Positions 1 through 11,165 of a stretch of 64,000 bases of DNA are shown here, piece after piece. Under the pieces are notes generated by a model, which did no database searches, was not told the origin of the DNA, and saw only the letters and a list, made by a program, of their open reading frames with translations. Made by a program: the position numbers and the translations under genes. Origin of the DNA: Nemertoderma westbladi. Its lineage: Eukaryota; Xenacoelomorpha; Nemertodermatida; Nemertodermatidae. Every line of letters starts with the position of its first letter. Within the stretch, counting starts at the first letter, position 1. The DNA lies in the NCBI GenBank assembly GCA_032718475.1, contig JAUCBJ010002454.1:43521-107520 (forward strand). The letters run 5' to 3'.

Positions 1-480
1 ACAAAATAACATTTTTTTAAATGTTCTAGAACCAAAAATATCTGTTCTAAAACATTACTTTTTACAAAAATAGATAGATGAAATGTTCTAGAACATTAAA
101 AAAAATTTAAAAAATGTTTTTCTAATTATATTTTTTTTCACTAGCTAATAAAAAGTACTAGCTAACACAATGAAATTTACTAGCTACCATCTTACTAGGA
201 GAATGTTAAATATTTGTTCGAGAACAAAAAAACCTGATGATAAAAGCCATTTTCATATAAAAAAAATTGGTCAAAAAGTGGGTACCCATAACATAGTAAT
301 GCCAAAAATAGCTTTGATAACTTCAAAAATACCTAATTAATTAATTAATTAATAAAAAAAATGAATAAACAATATGTTCTAGAACACTAAAAAAAGTAAC
401 AAAAACTAGCTAGAATAAAAAATTTGATGGGGGGGGGGGGGGGGGGGGGTCTGCACAAAACACACTAGTACCCCTTAATA
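1..480. repeat. AT-rich repeat rich in TGTTCTAGAACA palindromes
   Basis: No gene is visible. The 12-bp palindrome TGTTCTAGAACA and close variants recur (near 22, 83, 216 and 374), mixed with ACTAGCTA words. The same vocabulary reappears inside the element at 13928-14662, so both are probably the same repeat family. A run of about 21 G lies at 429-449. Confidence 0.5.
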
Positions 481-760
481 CTGTATTAACACTTTGTAAG
501 TCAGCAAGATGGCTTAAGAAGACCACCAGCCCCTAAGTACTGTAGCTTATTTCCAGTGCTGTCCCCCCAGAACTTTACTCCCCAGAGGAAACTCTAGTAC
601 TCATTTAGCTACCACTTAAGGATGCAAGGCAGAGATGCGTCCTGGTTGGTCCCTTTAAAGCATTCGTGCCGAAACGAAAACTGCCCTGGCCCATGTGAGG
701 ATCAAACCCACGACCTACAGATGTGAATTCAATGCAACCACTACACCAAGGTGGAAAATG
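481..760 (-). repeat. tRNA-derived SINE candidate
   Basis: Read on the minus strand, the segment starting near 756 has a tRNA-like head: an A-box-like TGGTGTAGTGGTT and a B-box-like GGTTTGATCC about 45 bases later. It is followed by a body containing TTTAAAGCATTCGTGCCGAAACG read on the plus strand (about 653-675). The same body words recur near 51365-51408 and 51965-52045, which supports a dispersed family. It could instead be a decayed tRNA pseudogene, but the shared body favours a SINE. Confidence 0.5.
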
Positions 761-1855
761 TGGTACCTTAGATTTTTTTCAAATTTTAATCAAATGTTAC
801 GAAAGTTGGTACAGTAGTTCGACTTTCTTTATTTTTGAATATCTATAATTCAAGTTGCTGTTAGAAGTTGTCTATTTAGCACCACTTACACAAACCACCA
901 ACACACCATCTCACTTTATACAACAACCATTTGTAGAGGGTCGGAGCCCCCCCCCCCCCCCTAACTTTTTCAACTTTCAATTATATGCTACGAAATTTGG
1001 TATGATGATAGTTCGACAATTTTTCTTACTAAGATATTTTGATAAACATGCAGTTAAAAAAACGCCTTTTTTTAGAAACATTTAACCACTTCATCGCCTT
1101 TATTTTTCGTCTTTGGAATCATCATTTAAATCATAGGTAGCGAGCGATTTACGACTCAGAATATACATTTTAGTATTTTGGTAATATCTTTGGAAATTTT
1201 TGGTTAAATTTAAAACGGTTTTCAGATTCGGAATCTGCAGATGAAGGCGGCTCTAATAACATCGCGGCTCCAACAGAGATCTATATCTAATGATATGTAT
1301 ATATAATGATATATATAATGATATCTGGATGGATTTATATTACCATGACGAATAATAAAGCCGGCGAAGGTGGCTCAATATTTTATTTCCAAATAAACGA
1401 TTAATGGCTTGTTGTATCAAAATAGAAATAGAAATTGAAAAATCCGGCCAGGCCAGCAGTAAGACCAATGTTTATATTTGCCATTTTGGAACATTATCTA
1501 GAACTGTCTCCATCTCCATATTCCGAATGCGAAAACAGTTTTAAACATCCCAAGAATTCAAGGTGAAGGTGCTATCACCAAAATAAACGGCACACTTTTT
1601 ACGTCGTATATCGACATTTTTTACTATATCCTAAAATATTAACTAATATTAAGCCAACACTTGAAAACTCCTCCGTGTGATTCTTCATATTCTAGAATAT
1701 AGTAAAAAAAATATATCAAAATTAATTTTGAAAAATATTTGACAATTATTGGTACGTATATAACGCGAAAAAAGTAGGGTTGCATGTTCCTTGATAAATC
1801 AATATTTATGTTATTTTAGAACTGTTATAATGGTACAATAACGCCACTAATAGAA
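761..1855. other. Non-coding stretch, no gene seen
   Basis: AT-rich DNA with a run of 15 C at 947-961 and a short AT dinucleotide-rich stretch near 1290-1330. The small open frame at 855-1085 reads through the C run and has no recognisable domain. I see nothing else to annotate. Confidence 0.4.
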
Positions 1856-1859
1856 TGTC

Positions 1860-2500
1860 ACCCCAAATTAGATTATGTGACACCAAAAAAATTATTTAGC
1901 ACCAAATATATATTTTTTAGTACCAATTTACATCCCCTAACTTTGAATATCTCTCTCACCGAAAACAATTATTTATACCCCAAAAACAATAATTATTCAT
2001 CCCAAAAAACAATTATTTATTCCCCTAAAAAAAATTCTTCAATTTCCCTGAAATAATTACTTGTCAACCAAAAACAATTCTTCAATTTCCCTAAAATAAT
2101 TACTTGTCAACCAAAAACAATTCTTCCAGCACCAAATATTTTATGGAAAATTTAACTATACAAATTCATTCATTATTTATTTCGATAAATCCAAAAAATG
2201 TTTAATCATATTATACCGACGATCCCCTTACCTATAGTCTGCAACTGAGAGTCTGTTTATTTTGGTGGAATATTTTATTATTTTGGGGATTATGTATTTA
2301 TTTTTGGGGACAATGTATTCATTTTGGGAAAATTTGTATTTATTTTGGGGGATTATGTATTTATTTTGGTGTAAATAATTGTTTTTGGTGTTTGAATAAT
2401 TTTATTTGGGGTAACTTTTATTTTATTTGGTGATGAATAATATTTTTGGGTAACATTATTTAAATTGGTGTGATATAATTTTTTTGGTGTGGACTTTAAT
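1860..2500. repeat. Long imperfect inverted repeat (hairpin)
   Basis: The left arm (about 1860-2150) is built of degenerate 20-30-base units around CCCCAAAAACAATTATT. The right arm (about 2265-2500) is built of the complementary units around TTTTGGGGATTATGTATT. The outer ends pair well: near 1877 ACACCAAAAAAATTATTT opposes near 2470 ATAATTTTTTTGGTGT. The whole can fold into a hairpin of about 250 bp with a loop near 2150-2265. It ends about 70 bp before the Bcl-2-like start codon. A foldback or MITE origin is likely. Confidence 0.65.
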
Positions 2501-2570
2501 TGGTAGCCGTACAATAATGCTTATTGACAATAGTTATGTAAACTAGTAAACCTAAATATAATCATATAAA

Positions 2571-3257
2571 ATGGCGCCACCATCAACACATGAAATCGTT
2601 TCACATTATGTTAAATTTTCTCTACTTGAACATGGCTACTTCTCTGATCTACCTGAATATAGAGCCATTCCCAAACATGTTGTGGGAGTACTTGGAGTAA
2701 TGAAACATGCAGTCCAATTGAATTTCGCCGACTGCCACCACGCACATGGATCTAAAATGTTTAAAACATTCGAAACAATGAAAAAAACTTTTGTTGAAAA
2801 CAACGATTTCAAGGAAGCGCTACGTGTTATCCGAGATTCCGAATGGCTGAACAAGGAAACGGACTGGCACAGAATTGTTGCTTTCATAGATTTCGGTGCG
2901 CGTCTGTCACTGGACTTGGCAGAGAAGGAATGTAACCAGAGAGTTATTACGGATGGGATCATTGCGGTTTCGGATTGTTTACAGGAAAGCTGTGGGAGAT
3001 GGATCGAAGCCCATGGTGGTTGGTATGATGGGTTCAAAAAAAGTGTGAAAGAATTCGAAGAGTTCAAGGACATGGTCACGACTTTAGGTGACGTGAATTA
3101 CGACGTTAGACATAGTGAATCAACTGGTAGACATAGTGAATCAACTGGTAGACATAGTGAATCAACTGAAAGAATAAAATTTATAATTGGATCTATTGCC
3201 GCAGCCATAGTAGCCGGTTTGGGAGTTGGTCTCATACGTCGAGCCTTCAGGAAATAG
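2571..3257 (+). CDS. Bcl-2 family protein, intronless, tail-anchored
   Basis: The 228-residue protein has the layout of a multidomain Bcl-2 apoptosis regulator. A BH4-like helix lies at residues 5-23 (HEIVSHYVKFSLLEHGY). A weak BH3 lies around 40-56, with the usual Gly-Asp core not intact. BH1 is at about 97-116 (DWHRIVAFIDFGARL) and BH2 at 144-155 (WIEAHGGWYDGF). A hydrophobic C-terminal anchor (203-222) ends in a basic RRAFRK tail, as in outer-mitochondrial-membrane members. A BH4 plus BH1-BH2 favours a pro-survival type, but that is inference. The ATG follows in-frame stops and opens the conserved BH4, so the start is well supported. Between BH2 and the anchor are three copies of the heptad RHSEST(G/E). 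Family genes usually have an intron in BH2; none is present here, which suggests a retrocopy or intron loss. AATAAA follows at 3533-3538. Confidence 0.88.
   Translation: MAPPSTHEIVSHYVKFSLLEHGYFSDLPEYRAIPKHVVGVLGVMKHAVQLNFADCHHAHGSKMFKTFETMKKTFVENNDFKEALRVIRDSEWLNKETDWHRIVAFIDFGARLSLDLAEKECNQRVITDGIIAVSDCLQESCGRWIEAHGGWYDGFKKSVKEFEEFKDMVTTLGDVNYDVRHSESTGRHSESTGRHSESTERIKFIIGSIAAAIVAGLGVGLIRRAFRK
3108..3170 (+). repeat. 21-bp coding minisatellite, three units
   Basis: Three tandem 21-base units begin at 3108, 3129 and 3150. The first two are identical and the third differs only in its last two bases. Each encodes RHSEST plus G or E and stays in frame. They lengthen the linker between the Bcl-2 core and its membrane anchor. 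Confidence 0.9.
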
Positions 3258-6035
3258 AGAAACAGCTGATGAGTCCGTTATTACGAGTCCTAATTAATTG
3301 TATTAATACTTAACAGAGAAAATTAATTTAGGATGGATTGATATTAAATAGCAACCCTTATTGAATCTCTCAGAGCCAATTAATTAAAATTATACACGTG
3401 GACGCAAGCAATATGGTTCTATTAACTGAAACGTTTTATCTTACAGAAAAGTTTTAATGGAATTGATGTCATATTAATTATATTTGTAGTATTAATGTAG
3501 TATGAAAAATATTGATACAATAATATTATGTTAATAAACCAACGTTTACCTTTGTAAGATTTAGTTAACAAGAAAAAAAGAGAAACAATCCTTGGGATAT
3601 GAATCATATCAAATTAAATATATAACAACATTAATTACAATTATAAATGCATAGTACCTAATGAGCCAAGTAATTTATAAAACTTTATGTTGAGTAAAAT
3701 GTTAGGCCGTTGAAGGGAAGTGACATAGAGAAAATGCTAAAGTTTCGTTTTCGTTTGAGGTTTGTTATAAATATATGTGCCCAACTGCCATCATTGAGGG
3801 TTTTTCTAAAAGTGATCAAATTCTACACCGAATCGACTTTATACGATTTCGTTCCCCCATGTGTTCGTTCCAGAACGTTTTTACTCACTATTATTCCAAT
3901 GGGAACAGCCTCGGATTCAAGTTATAAGTGCTATTATATTGTAACGATAATGGCAATGGGGATTTATACATTTAAATTGACTTTCAAAATTAATTCAAAA
4001 ACTTACCATTGAATCAAAACCAATCTTAAATTCCTGGTTTTATCTTTAAATATATTTTAAAAAACCATTCCACAATTGCAAAGAGTGTATTAAATTCAAC
4101 TTCTAACCAACCAAATGCATTCAGTAACCTCACTTCCATTATCGTCTCCAACAAGTTCTTGTGCGCCATAAGATGGGGATTACGGTGATGTAACTTTAAT
4201 TATAATGTAAACATATACAATTTGTTAATTTTCAACAGTAAAATTTATTACTAAAATATATGAAAGCAAAGGATGAATTAATTGTCTTAATTATTAATTT
4301 AATCGGATTATTTATTATACAATTTTTAGTCGGATTATTGATCACAATAAAATTCCCTACCAAAATCACCAAAACATTTACTATTATACTCCCATGCCAG
4401 TTTCAGTGCCGAACTATAAGTTCTGGTGAAATTTTCCCTAAATTTTAGCAAAAACTTTAATTCAAAGATAAGCGATAAGTTTAACTAACTGAACTCCTCA
4501 CTTCTGCGTAGTCACCATAGAGCAACAATAATTTGTGTTTCCAGCCGCGATCATAAATATTTCGTGCTAATAATACAGCAATACAAGCCAGTTACTAACA
4601 TTAGGCCTATTCTTCATTCTCTGAGCGGAGACAACTGTACAATTAAATTAATTAATTAATAATTAATTTATACCTTACCTAGTCGTGTTCCTTTGTATTG
4701 ATAATAAAATCATAATTTCATGTATAATTTGTTATAGAAGGGCCGATTTTGTATGATAAATTTATTTGTGAGTTGAAATAAATCTCAAACAAAAATGAAA
4801 CTATCGCAATCGTTCCCTCTCTAGTTCAGCCGGACGTTGGAAAGTATGGCATTATTTGTGGGACTAAAAACTCAATTCATAAAAATTACAAACACCACAA
4901 TTATTACAAATTAAAATTACTAAACGAGGAATCTAGTGTAATAATTTCGAAAATTCAAAACATAATAAATGACAACAAATTTTATATTTTCCTCATCTGG
5001 ATGACTTAGAAAACATAACTTCTAACCGCCCCTCTGAGCTCTCTTAACTCGGTAGAAAAATTATCAAAACCGGTAGACATATCGCACCCACATAGAAGTA
5101 TCTTATATATTTACTATTAGAAATGGATATGCCACAGTGATTATTGTTCTAAATGCACTGCCCTTATGCAATCCCAAATAAACCGAAAATATCACTGCAA
5201 TAAAAATTAAAAAAACAGAACATGTAAAATAATTCCACACACAGAGCACCTATAAACATTAACTAATTATACATCTGCCCCATAAAACTATTAATTATCC
5301 ATTAATTGTTAATTAAAAATTATTTTCACCAGTATTTATTACAATATATAAATAATTAATTAATAACTATAAATAAAAAAATTGTACATTTAGAATAGAG
5401 ATACAAACGTTATAATCGTAAAAATTGTGCCGCAATGCTGCATAACGTAAAATATTGAACACATTATTTTTGTAATCTATATACAATAATTATTATTAAT
5501 AATATTAAAACAATACTTAAATTAAAAAATCTAAGACACTTTACCACAAAATAAGAAGACCACTCTCTTTAATTATAAATTATTTAGGGCCACTAAATAA
5601 CTAGATTTATAAGTTACAAATAATTAAGACTAAAAAAAGCTATTTTCGTAAAAGCTTTTCCGCTAAAAACAATCTTTATTCATGCACTGTATAATTATGC
5701 TGCTGGCAATAACATAGGCGCTAGTCGTACAAAAATTTACATAAACCCCCCATGCAAACACACTAGTTGTTAGTTCAGTTATACGTCAACATGTCTATAC
5801 GAATGAATAGGCCTACATGAAAAGGGGTTTGGTAGTAAAAGGTTCGAAAACAAAAGGATTGAAAACAATTTTAGATAACACATCGAACCAACACCAACAT
5901 ATATGCCCCCATAATATAGTCTCGGAGATTTATAGAGCACTTCTGAGACCTAGAGATGCCATTTAAGATATTCATTGTCCTTTTATACTGCAACGTGGCT
6001 AGTTGTTTTAGTAAGCTCGTAGTTAATAGTCTCAA
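3258..6035. other. Intergenic AT-rich DNA
   Basis: Contains the likely 3' UTR of the Bcl-2-like gene (AATAAA at 3533) and then about 2.4 kb of AT-rich sequence with TTAATTAA-rich patches (4640-4665, 5290-5370). Small open frames at 3710-4012 and 4260-4448 show no domain, no splice support and biased AT-derived residues. I see no supported gene. Confidence 0.5.
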
Positions 6036-6043
6036 CTCTGGGT

Positions 6044-6077
6044 TTTATTGTGCGATTATTGTGTTTCGTGATTTATT
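6044..6077 (-). terminator. Two poly(A) signals of Scribble
   Basis: AATAAA on the minus strand at 6077-6072 and again at 6049-6044, downstream of the proposed Scribble stop codon at 6115-6113. Confidence 0.5.
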
Positions 6078-6112
6078 TAGCACATTGGCTCCATAATATT
6101 CTGCAACACACC

Positions 6113-6154
6113 CTACGCCATGGACTCCTCCATGGTTGGCGCAATATCCAGTTC
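6113..6154 (-). CDS. SCRIB: Scribble terminal exon (predicted)
   Basis: Thirteen codons and TAG following a good acceptor (CTTCTTTGGATTACAG). The phase-0 start fits the previous exon, and the residues are ELDIAPTMEESMA. Two poly(A) signals lie 36 and 64 bases after the stop. No other acceptor plus short open frame plus poly(A) signal was seen to the left in this strand. The sequence is too short for homology, so this rests on gene structure only. It would give Scribble a C-terminal region of roughly 190 residues after PDZ4, shorter than in vertebrates. Confidence 0.5.
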   Translation of the reverse strand, partial: ELDIAPTMEESMA

Positions 6155-6288
6155 CTGTAATCCAAAGAAGCATCAAGTAATAAATTAGTTTGTACCTTAT
6201 AATATTGCAGCACCTTTAGTATAGGCCATAACTGTAGTTACTTCTTACTTCCTTAAGTTTACAAAGTCAATATAGCTTTAATGGGCCA

Positions 6289-8869
6289 CTACTACTAGGA
6301 TCGGCATGCTGCATTGCAGCTGCATTTTTAAGAATGCTGTGCCGGCTTATCGACAAAATTGCACCGCCACAACTCCCTATCACCCATGACATTTGCTAGA
6401 TTATCCGCCAAGGCCAGTGTCCTTTAAGATGCGTCTCAAGAAAGTCATGGGCTGTCCACCATGCTTATTCACTCCATGAGGCTGCCAAAGTACAAGATTA
6501 TGCACTGGCTGGTCCTCACGGCGAAAGCAATGTCCTGCAAAGCGGAGGCGATTTTGTTCTAGTGTCAAGCTTGGGGGAACCAATGAGACACCTACAATGT
6601 TATATAGTGTCTGGTTGGAGATGTGTGCATTGTACTTGACACAATGAACTTGCGTAGCATTCTTGTGAATGTGCCATCCAGAGATTTGGTGTCCTCAGCA
6701 GTTAGAGCCCAGCATGGACTCCCATAGAGGAGTACTGGAACTAATGCTGCTCTAAATAACCGGACCTTAAGTTTCCGATTAATTATCGGTGACTTCCAAA
6801 TCCTGGAAAGCCTATTCAAGGCTGCCCATGCCTTTCCCTTACGTATTCGAAGGTCCTCACCTGACTTCCGGATCCATGATCCCAGGTAACAGAAGTCATC
6901 CACATGCTCAAGCATACCATCTTTTGAGCTTATGCTCATCCGATCAGAGACTTGCTGAGGACTTTCAAAGTTAACTGTCAAAATTTTGGTCTTTCTGGAT
7001 TTAATAAAAAGACCAACACTAGAAGCAGCATGTTCTAATGAGCTGAGGAGCCGTTGGGCTCCCTCTAGTGATTCTGAGAGTACTCCTAAGTCATCAGCAA
7101 AGTCTAGATCAGTTAGGTACTTGGCAGGATTTCCTCGACTTCTGGAGCCAGTAGGTGGAGTTATCATCACCCCATCATCATTATGATGATCTAAGGACAT
7201 GCGTAGAACATAGTCAACAACAATTATGAACAAGAATGGTGCAAGTGTGTCTCCCTGGAGGACGCCCCATTACACTTCAAATGGTTCTGTGTCACCGTCA
7301 ACAGTAGACACAAATGTTGTCGAACCATCGTATACTGATCTGATTGCTGCAATAATTTCATCAGGAATCCCATATAATGAAAGTATGCTGAACATACGTG
7401 AGCGAGAGACTGAATCAAAGGCCTTGAAGAAGTCAACAAAGATAACAGCCAGATGCCTGTCTTTCTTTTTTGATAACTCTTCAATTATCCTTCTAAGTGC
7501 CAAAATGGGCTCCATGGTCCCACGACCTTTACGGAACCCATTCTGATTTCCACGGAGCAGTCTCTCAATGGGATCACTGATGCGATTTAATAGAATTCTA
7601 TTGTATAGCTTTGCAGCAATCGAGATCAATGAGATTCCCCGGAAAGAACCATAGAGTGTTAGGTTGCCCTTCTTGGGAACTGGCACCAACTTATTTGTTT
7701 TCATTTCTTGTGGGACTCTTGTTGTTCGGTACATGTCTACTATGATGGGATAGATGAGCTTTAAACACTCAGGTATTTTAAAGACCTCAGGGGGAACACC
7801 ATCTACTCCACTGGCACGATTGGTCTTATGCTCTTTGCAGCAGCCTTCACTTCTGCAAAGGAGATATCACCAATGGGAATATCTGGGAGTACAGACTCAG
7901 ACACTTTTACTTCTATAAAGTTATCAGGCAATACCCTGTCATTATTGAGGAGCTTTTCAAAGTGGGCTTTCCAACCATTGAGGCGATCGGCTGGTGATTC
8001 AGCCTTAACCTTGGTGGTTGGTTGGCTTTTTCGACCAGCAAGCAAGTTGATCGATCTCCATGCCTGGGACGATTGCCTGCTGTCGTCAGCATCATTGATG
8101 GCCTCAACCTGTTGGTTTATTAGCTTATAATAAACTCCTTATAATAAGCTCCAACTCCAGAATCCCTCTCCCCCTCACAATCTGGCCTCCCTGGTGACCC
8201 AAGGGTTTGGGCCAGAAAGGTCATCAGGAAAGGGACTCAAAGAATTGTTTGCCGCTCTCCCTCCAGTAGGGGGTGAGACAGGCAGCCGGTCAGGAGATAA
8301 CTGACGCCTGTGAGGCCGATTGTGTCCAGTCATTCCACTGGCCTCTAGTGGCCAGACCACCGAATTACTAATGTAATCCATAGTGGGGGTTGGGGGGTGC
8401 TTTTTTTGCAGAGTCAGCTCTCGGGGCAAATACCACACCCTGGTTTGCCATTCCACAGGGTGGGTGTCGCAGTGGAGTCAGATATGAAGCCCATCACCCA
8501 TATCTACTCTGGCGCACATGACCCACCATTGGCTGTGCAGCTCATCTGCTGGGTCATGCCCTGTACCCCTGCTGCCAGGTGCAGGTCGCAGTGAAGTGCA
8601 CTCAGAGTGGACATGAGAACTCTCTACTCCTGACCAGCCATTGGTAGACCATCATCTGCCTGGCCAGGCCATATACCCATGCAGCCAAGTATATGGGTCC
8701 TTAATCCAGGACCAAAAGCGTCCTTATCCCAGAACGTAGGGGGTCCTAGTTACAGGACCAGATTTGCCCTAGTAAGAGGGTCTATGCAGCTACAGGTGGC
8801 ACCTCCTTTATGCTGCATGGAGGTGGCAAGTTTTCTTGATCAATGACCTAGAATACCTGACCTGACCGG
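6289..8869 (-). mobile_element. Non-LTR retrotransposon (LINE), defective, with target duplication
   Basis: The element is flanked by a perfect 24-bp direct repeat beginning AGTCAATATAG and ending AATGGGCCA, at 6265-6288 and 8870-8893. It is therefore a precise insertion by target-primed reverse transcription. Its 3' end lies at 6289 with a short TAG-repeat tail. The minus-strand 5' part (8870 to about 8100) is leader-like; a reverse transcriptase follows. No endonuclease domain is found between leader and RT, so the copy is probably internally deleted. A truncated relative lies at 50684-51089. It sits in the last Scribble intron. Confidence 0.9.
6401..8107 (-). pseudogene. LINE reverse transcriptase, broken
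   Basis: Minus-strand reading, 5' to 3': linker RLNGWKAHFEKLLN (about 8000), then after a frameshift near 7800 the fingers/palm (VPVPKKGN, FRGISLISIAAKLYNRI, NQNGFRKGRGT), motif A with the catalytic Asp (FVDFFKAFDSV), an in-frame TAA at 7272-7270, motif B (GVLQGDTLAPFLF) and motif C FADD (about 7100). The thumb region (AWAALNRLSRIWKSP, LLYGSPCWALT) follows; another frameshift near 6590 precedes a C-terminal segment (NRLRFAGHCFRRED, LRRILKDTGL). Catalytic motifs survive but two frameshifts and one nonsense codon make it inactive. The LINE clade is not assigned. Confidence 0.88.
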
Positions 8870-8998
8870 AGTCAATATAGCTTTAATGGGCCAGCTGTGA
8901 CCGCAAACTTCATAAAACAAGTGGTCAGTGGAGTCCGAGCTGTAAAGGACAGTCGAGTTTAGGTAATATTACAGATCTCGGAGCTCTATAAATATTGG

Positions 8999-9955
8999 CC
9001 TTGGTACCATTGGATACTTACCCTGGGATATTATATCTCCTCGTTTTGGTACCATTGGATCCTTACCTGGGATATTGTATCTCCTCGTTTCGGTACCATT
9101 GGATCCTTACCTGGGATATTGTATCTACTCGTTTTGGTACCATTGGATCCTTACCTGGGATATTATATCTCCTCGTTTTGGTACCATTGGATCCTTACCT
9201 GGGATATTATATCTCCTCGTTTTGGTACCATTGGATCCTTACCTGGGATATTGTATCTACTCGTTTTGGTACCATTGGATCCTTACCTGGGATATTATAT
9301 ATCCTCGTTTTGGTACCATTAGATCCTTACCTGAGATATTATATCTCCAAAGTTATTCGTTTTGGAACCATTGGATCCTTACCTGGGATATTATATCTCC
9401 AAAGTTATTCGTTTTGGTACCATTGGTTCCTTACCTTGGATATTATATCTCCTCGTTTTGGTACCATTGGATCCTTACCTGGGATATTGTATCTACTCGT
9501 TTTGGTACCACTGGATCCTTACCTGGGATATTATATCTTCAAAGTTATTCGTTTTGGTACCATTGGATACTTACCTGAGATATTATATCTCCTCGTTTTG
9601 GTACCACTGGATCCTTACCGGGGATATTATACCTCCAAAGTTATTCGTTTTGGTACCATTGGATCCTTACCTGGGATATTATATCTCCTCGTTTTGGTAC
9701 CATTGGATCCTTACCTGGGATATTATATCTCCAAAGTTATTCGTTTTGGTACCATTGGATCCTTACCTTGGATATTATATCTCCTCGTTTTGGTACCATT
9801 GGATCCTTACCTGGGATATTGTATCTACTCGTTTTGGTACCATTGGATCCTTACCTGGGATATTATATCTCCTCTTTTTGGTACCACTGGATCCTTACCT
9901 GAGATATTATATCTCCAAAGTTATTCGTTTTGGTACCATTGGATCCTTTTCGATT
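8999..9955. repeat. 44/52-bp tandem array copying a Scribble donor junction
   Basis: About 20 units. The common unit is 44 bp; a longer 52-bp form carries eight extra bases (AAAGTTAT on the plus strand). On the minus strand each unit holds GATATAATATCCCAG|GTAAGG, a consensus 5' splice site. The long form matches the end of the predicted exon 9995-9899 including the eight bases, so it is the ancestral form and the short unit is a deletion derivative. Open frames on the plus strand across the array are a by-product of repetition. Confidence 0.9.
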
Positions 9956-9995
9956 CACTATTTTGACTAAAGTTGTTTCATCACTCGAATGAATC
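9899..9995 (-). CDS. SCRIB: Scribble C-terminal exon (predicted)
   Basis: A 97-nt exon predicted from acceptor ATCAATTTAG and donor CTCAG|GTAAGG. Its first base completes the split Arg codon of the exon at 16601, and 32 further codons stay open (IHSSDETTLVKIVNRKG, then SNGTKTNNFGDIISQ), ending in phase 0. No domain is recognised. Its last 52 bases and donor are the template of the neighbouring 44/52-bp array, which copies the junction about 20 times; this copy is chosen because it alone is joined to an acceptor and an open frame. Homology could not be checked. Confidence 0.6.
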
Positions 9996-10003
9996 CTAAA
10001 TTG

Positions 10004-10633
10004 ATATAAAACGTAACTTATATTAAGTTTATTCAATATACTTTGTGAGGATTAGTTGAATATTATAATGTAATGATTTGATTATTCCTTTCGATATAAG
10101 ATGGGAGTAAAATGGTGTAATTTTCAGCCGCGTCCGTTTTGGTCTCAAAAAAATAGAACTTAATTATTCACCTTAATATTGTCATGTTTATTAATATTAT
10201 TTGCTCCATAAATATTCGGCAATACAAATGTAAAAATGCAAATGTTAAATATTACGGAATAAAATAAATAACTTACACAACGTTTAGTCTAATAATTTAC
10301 GGTAATTATTTAGATAGCAAATCAAGTTTTAGGAAAATTTTCTGATTTATAGAGAATCAACAAAATATCAGTCACCAGGTGCAAATATTTTCGGGAAAGG
10401 TGTAACTTCGGGTGTTCGGCGCTCGGGGAAGCTCGGACTCAACATGACGCATCTGGGTGCGTCAATATTAATGTTAATTTAACTACTTTCGGTCACTTAT
10501 TCCTCACTTCGCACATAATAACTTTTACAATTACTGTAGCCGTATATCTCGAATTTCGAAAAATAGCGACAAAGTTATTTCGACAACATTTTTCAAACTA
10601 TTTCTATATTTTAGGTAGTATGCAGCATGCATT
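10004..10633. other. Intron DNA, nothing recognised
   Basis: AT-rich intron of the proposed Scribble gene. A short GC-richer patch at 10395-10465 is open in one minus-strand frame but lacks an acceptor. Confidence 0.4.
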
Positions 10634-11165
10634 ATATATACTGTCGGTAAAAAGGCAAAAGGGCATTTGGTAAAAGGTCATATGCATGCGGATTGCTGAC
10701 AATGTCCACTACATTCTGGCGAAATATTAATGCCTGATGTGATTTTTGTGTAAAATATAGAGTTTTTCGGCAATTATTCGAGGGCATTTATGTAAAATCA
10801 TGTCAAGGAAAAAGGGCGTACTGTATGCCTACTGCTGATGTACAGTCCCTACCGGTTGGTTGTTGAAATTTGAGTTGATCGAATCGTACACTGTCAGACT
10901 GACAGCGTAAATTGAAAACATTATTATTAGTATTATAGTCCAGTATAGTATCTGTTCACTCTAATAAAGGCAAAAGAGCATTAGATGGGCCTTTGATCAA
11001 TAATGATATTATAAGTAATGATATAAAACTGATAGTGGGATTTCACCAGATACAAAATATATTAAATTTGGTTGAACCAATAAAGACTTAAGGTTTTTAT
11101 TTTAGTGTCTCCTGAACAATAGTTTTCATCGAATGCCCTTTTGCCTAATAACTGACGATATGTAG
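10634..11165. mobile_element. MITE-like element with inverted ends
   Basis: The left end (10634-10667) contains AGGCAAAAGGGCATT after TATACTGTCGGT; the right end (11129-11165) contains its complement AATGCCCTTTTGCCT followed by ACTGACGATATGT. A further internal copy (GGCAAAAGAGCATT) lies near 10970. No coding capacity. About 530 bp, so a non-autonomous DNA element is the simplest reading; the target duplication is unclear. Confidence 0.5.

Noticed and set aside
672-760. Functional tRNA gene
   Set aside because: Only A- and B-box-like words are present; the acceptor stem does not pair and the segment is joined to a repeated SINE body.
855-1085. 76-residue plus-strand frame
   Set aside because: Reads through a poly(C) run (PPPPP) and is otherwise low-complexity.
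2636-3079. 147-residue minus-strand frame
   Set aside because: Antisense shadow of the Bcl-2-like gene.
3710-4012. 100-residue plus-strand frame
   Set aside because: No domain, no non-repeat homology that I recognise, and AT-driven composition.
8995-9970. Plus-strand open frames of 67 to 323 residues
   Set aside because: Produced by repetition of the 44/52-bp unit; the meaningful content is the donor site on the other strand.
10395-10485. GC-richer minus-strand open stretch considered as an extra Scribble exon
   Set aside because: No plausible acceptor precedes it and phases already match between the exons at 16601 and 9995 without it.
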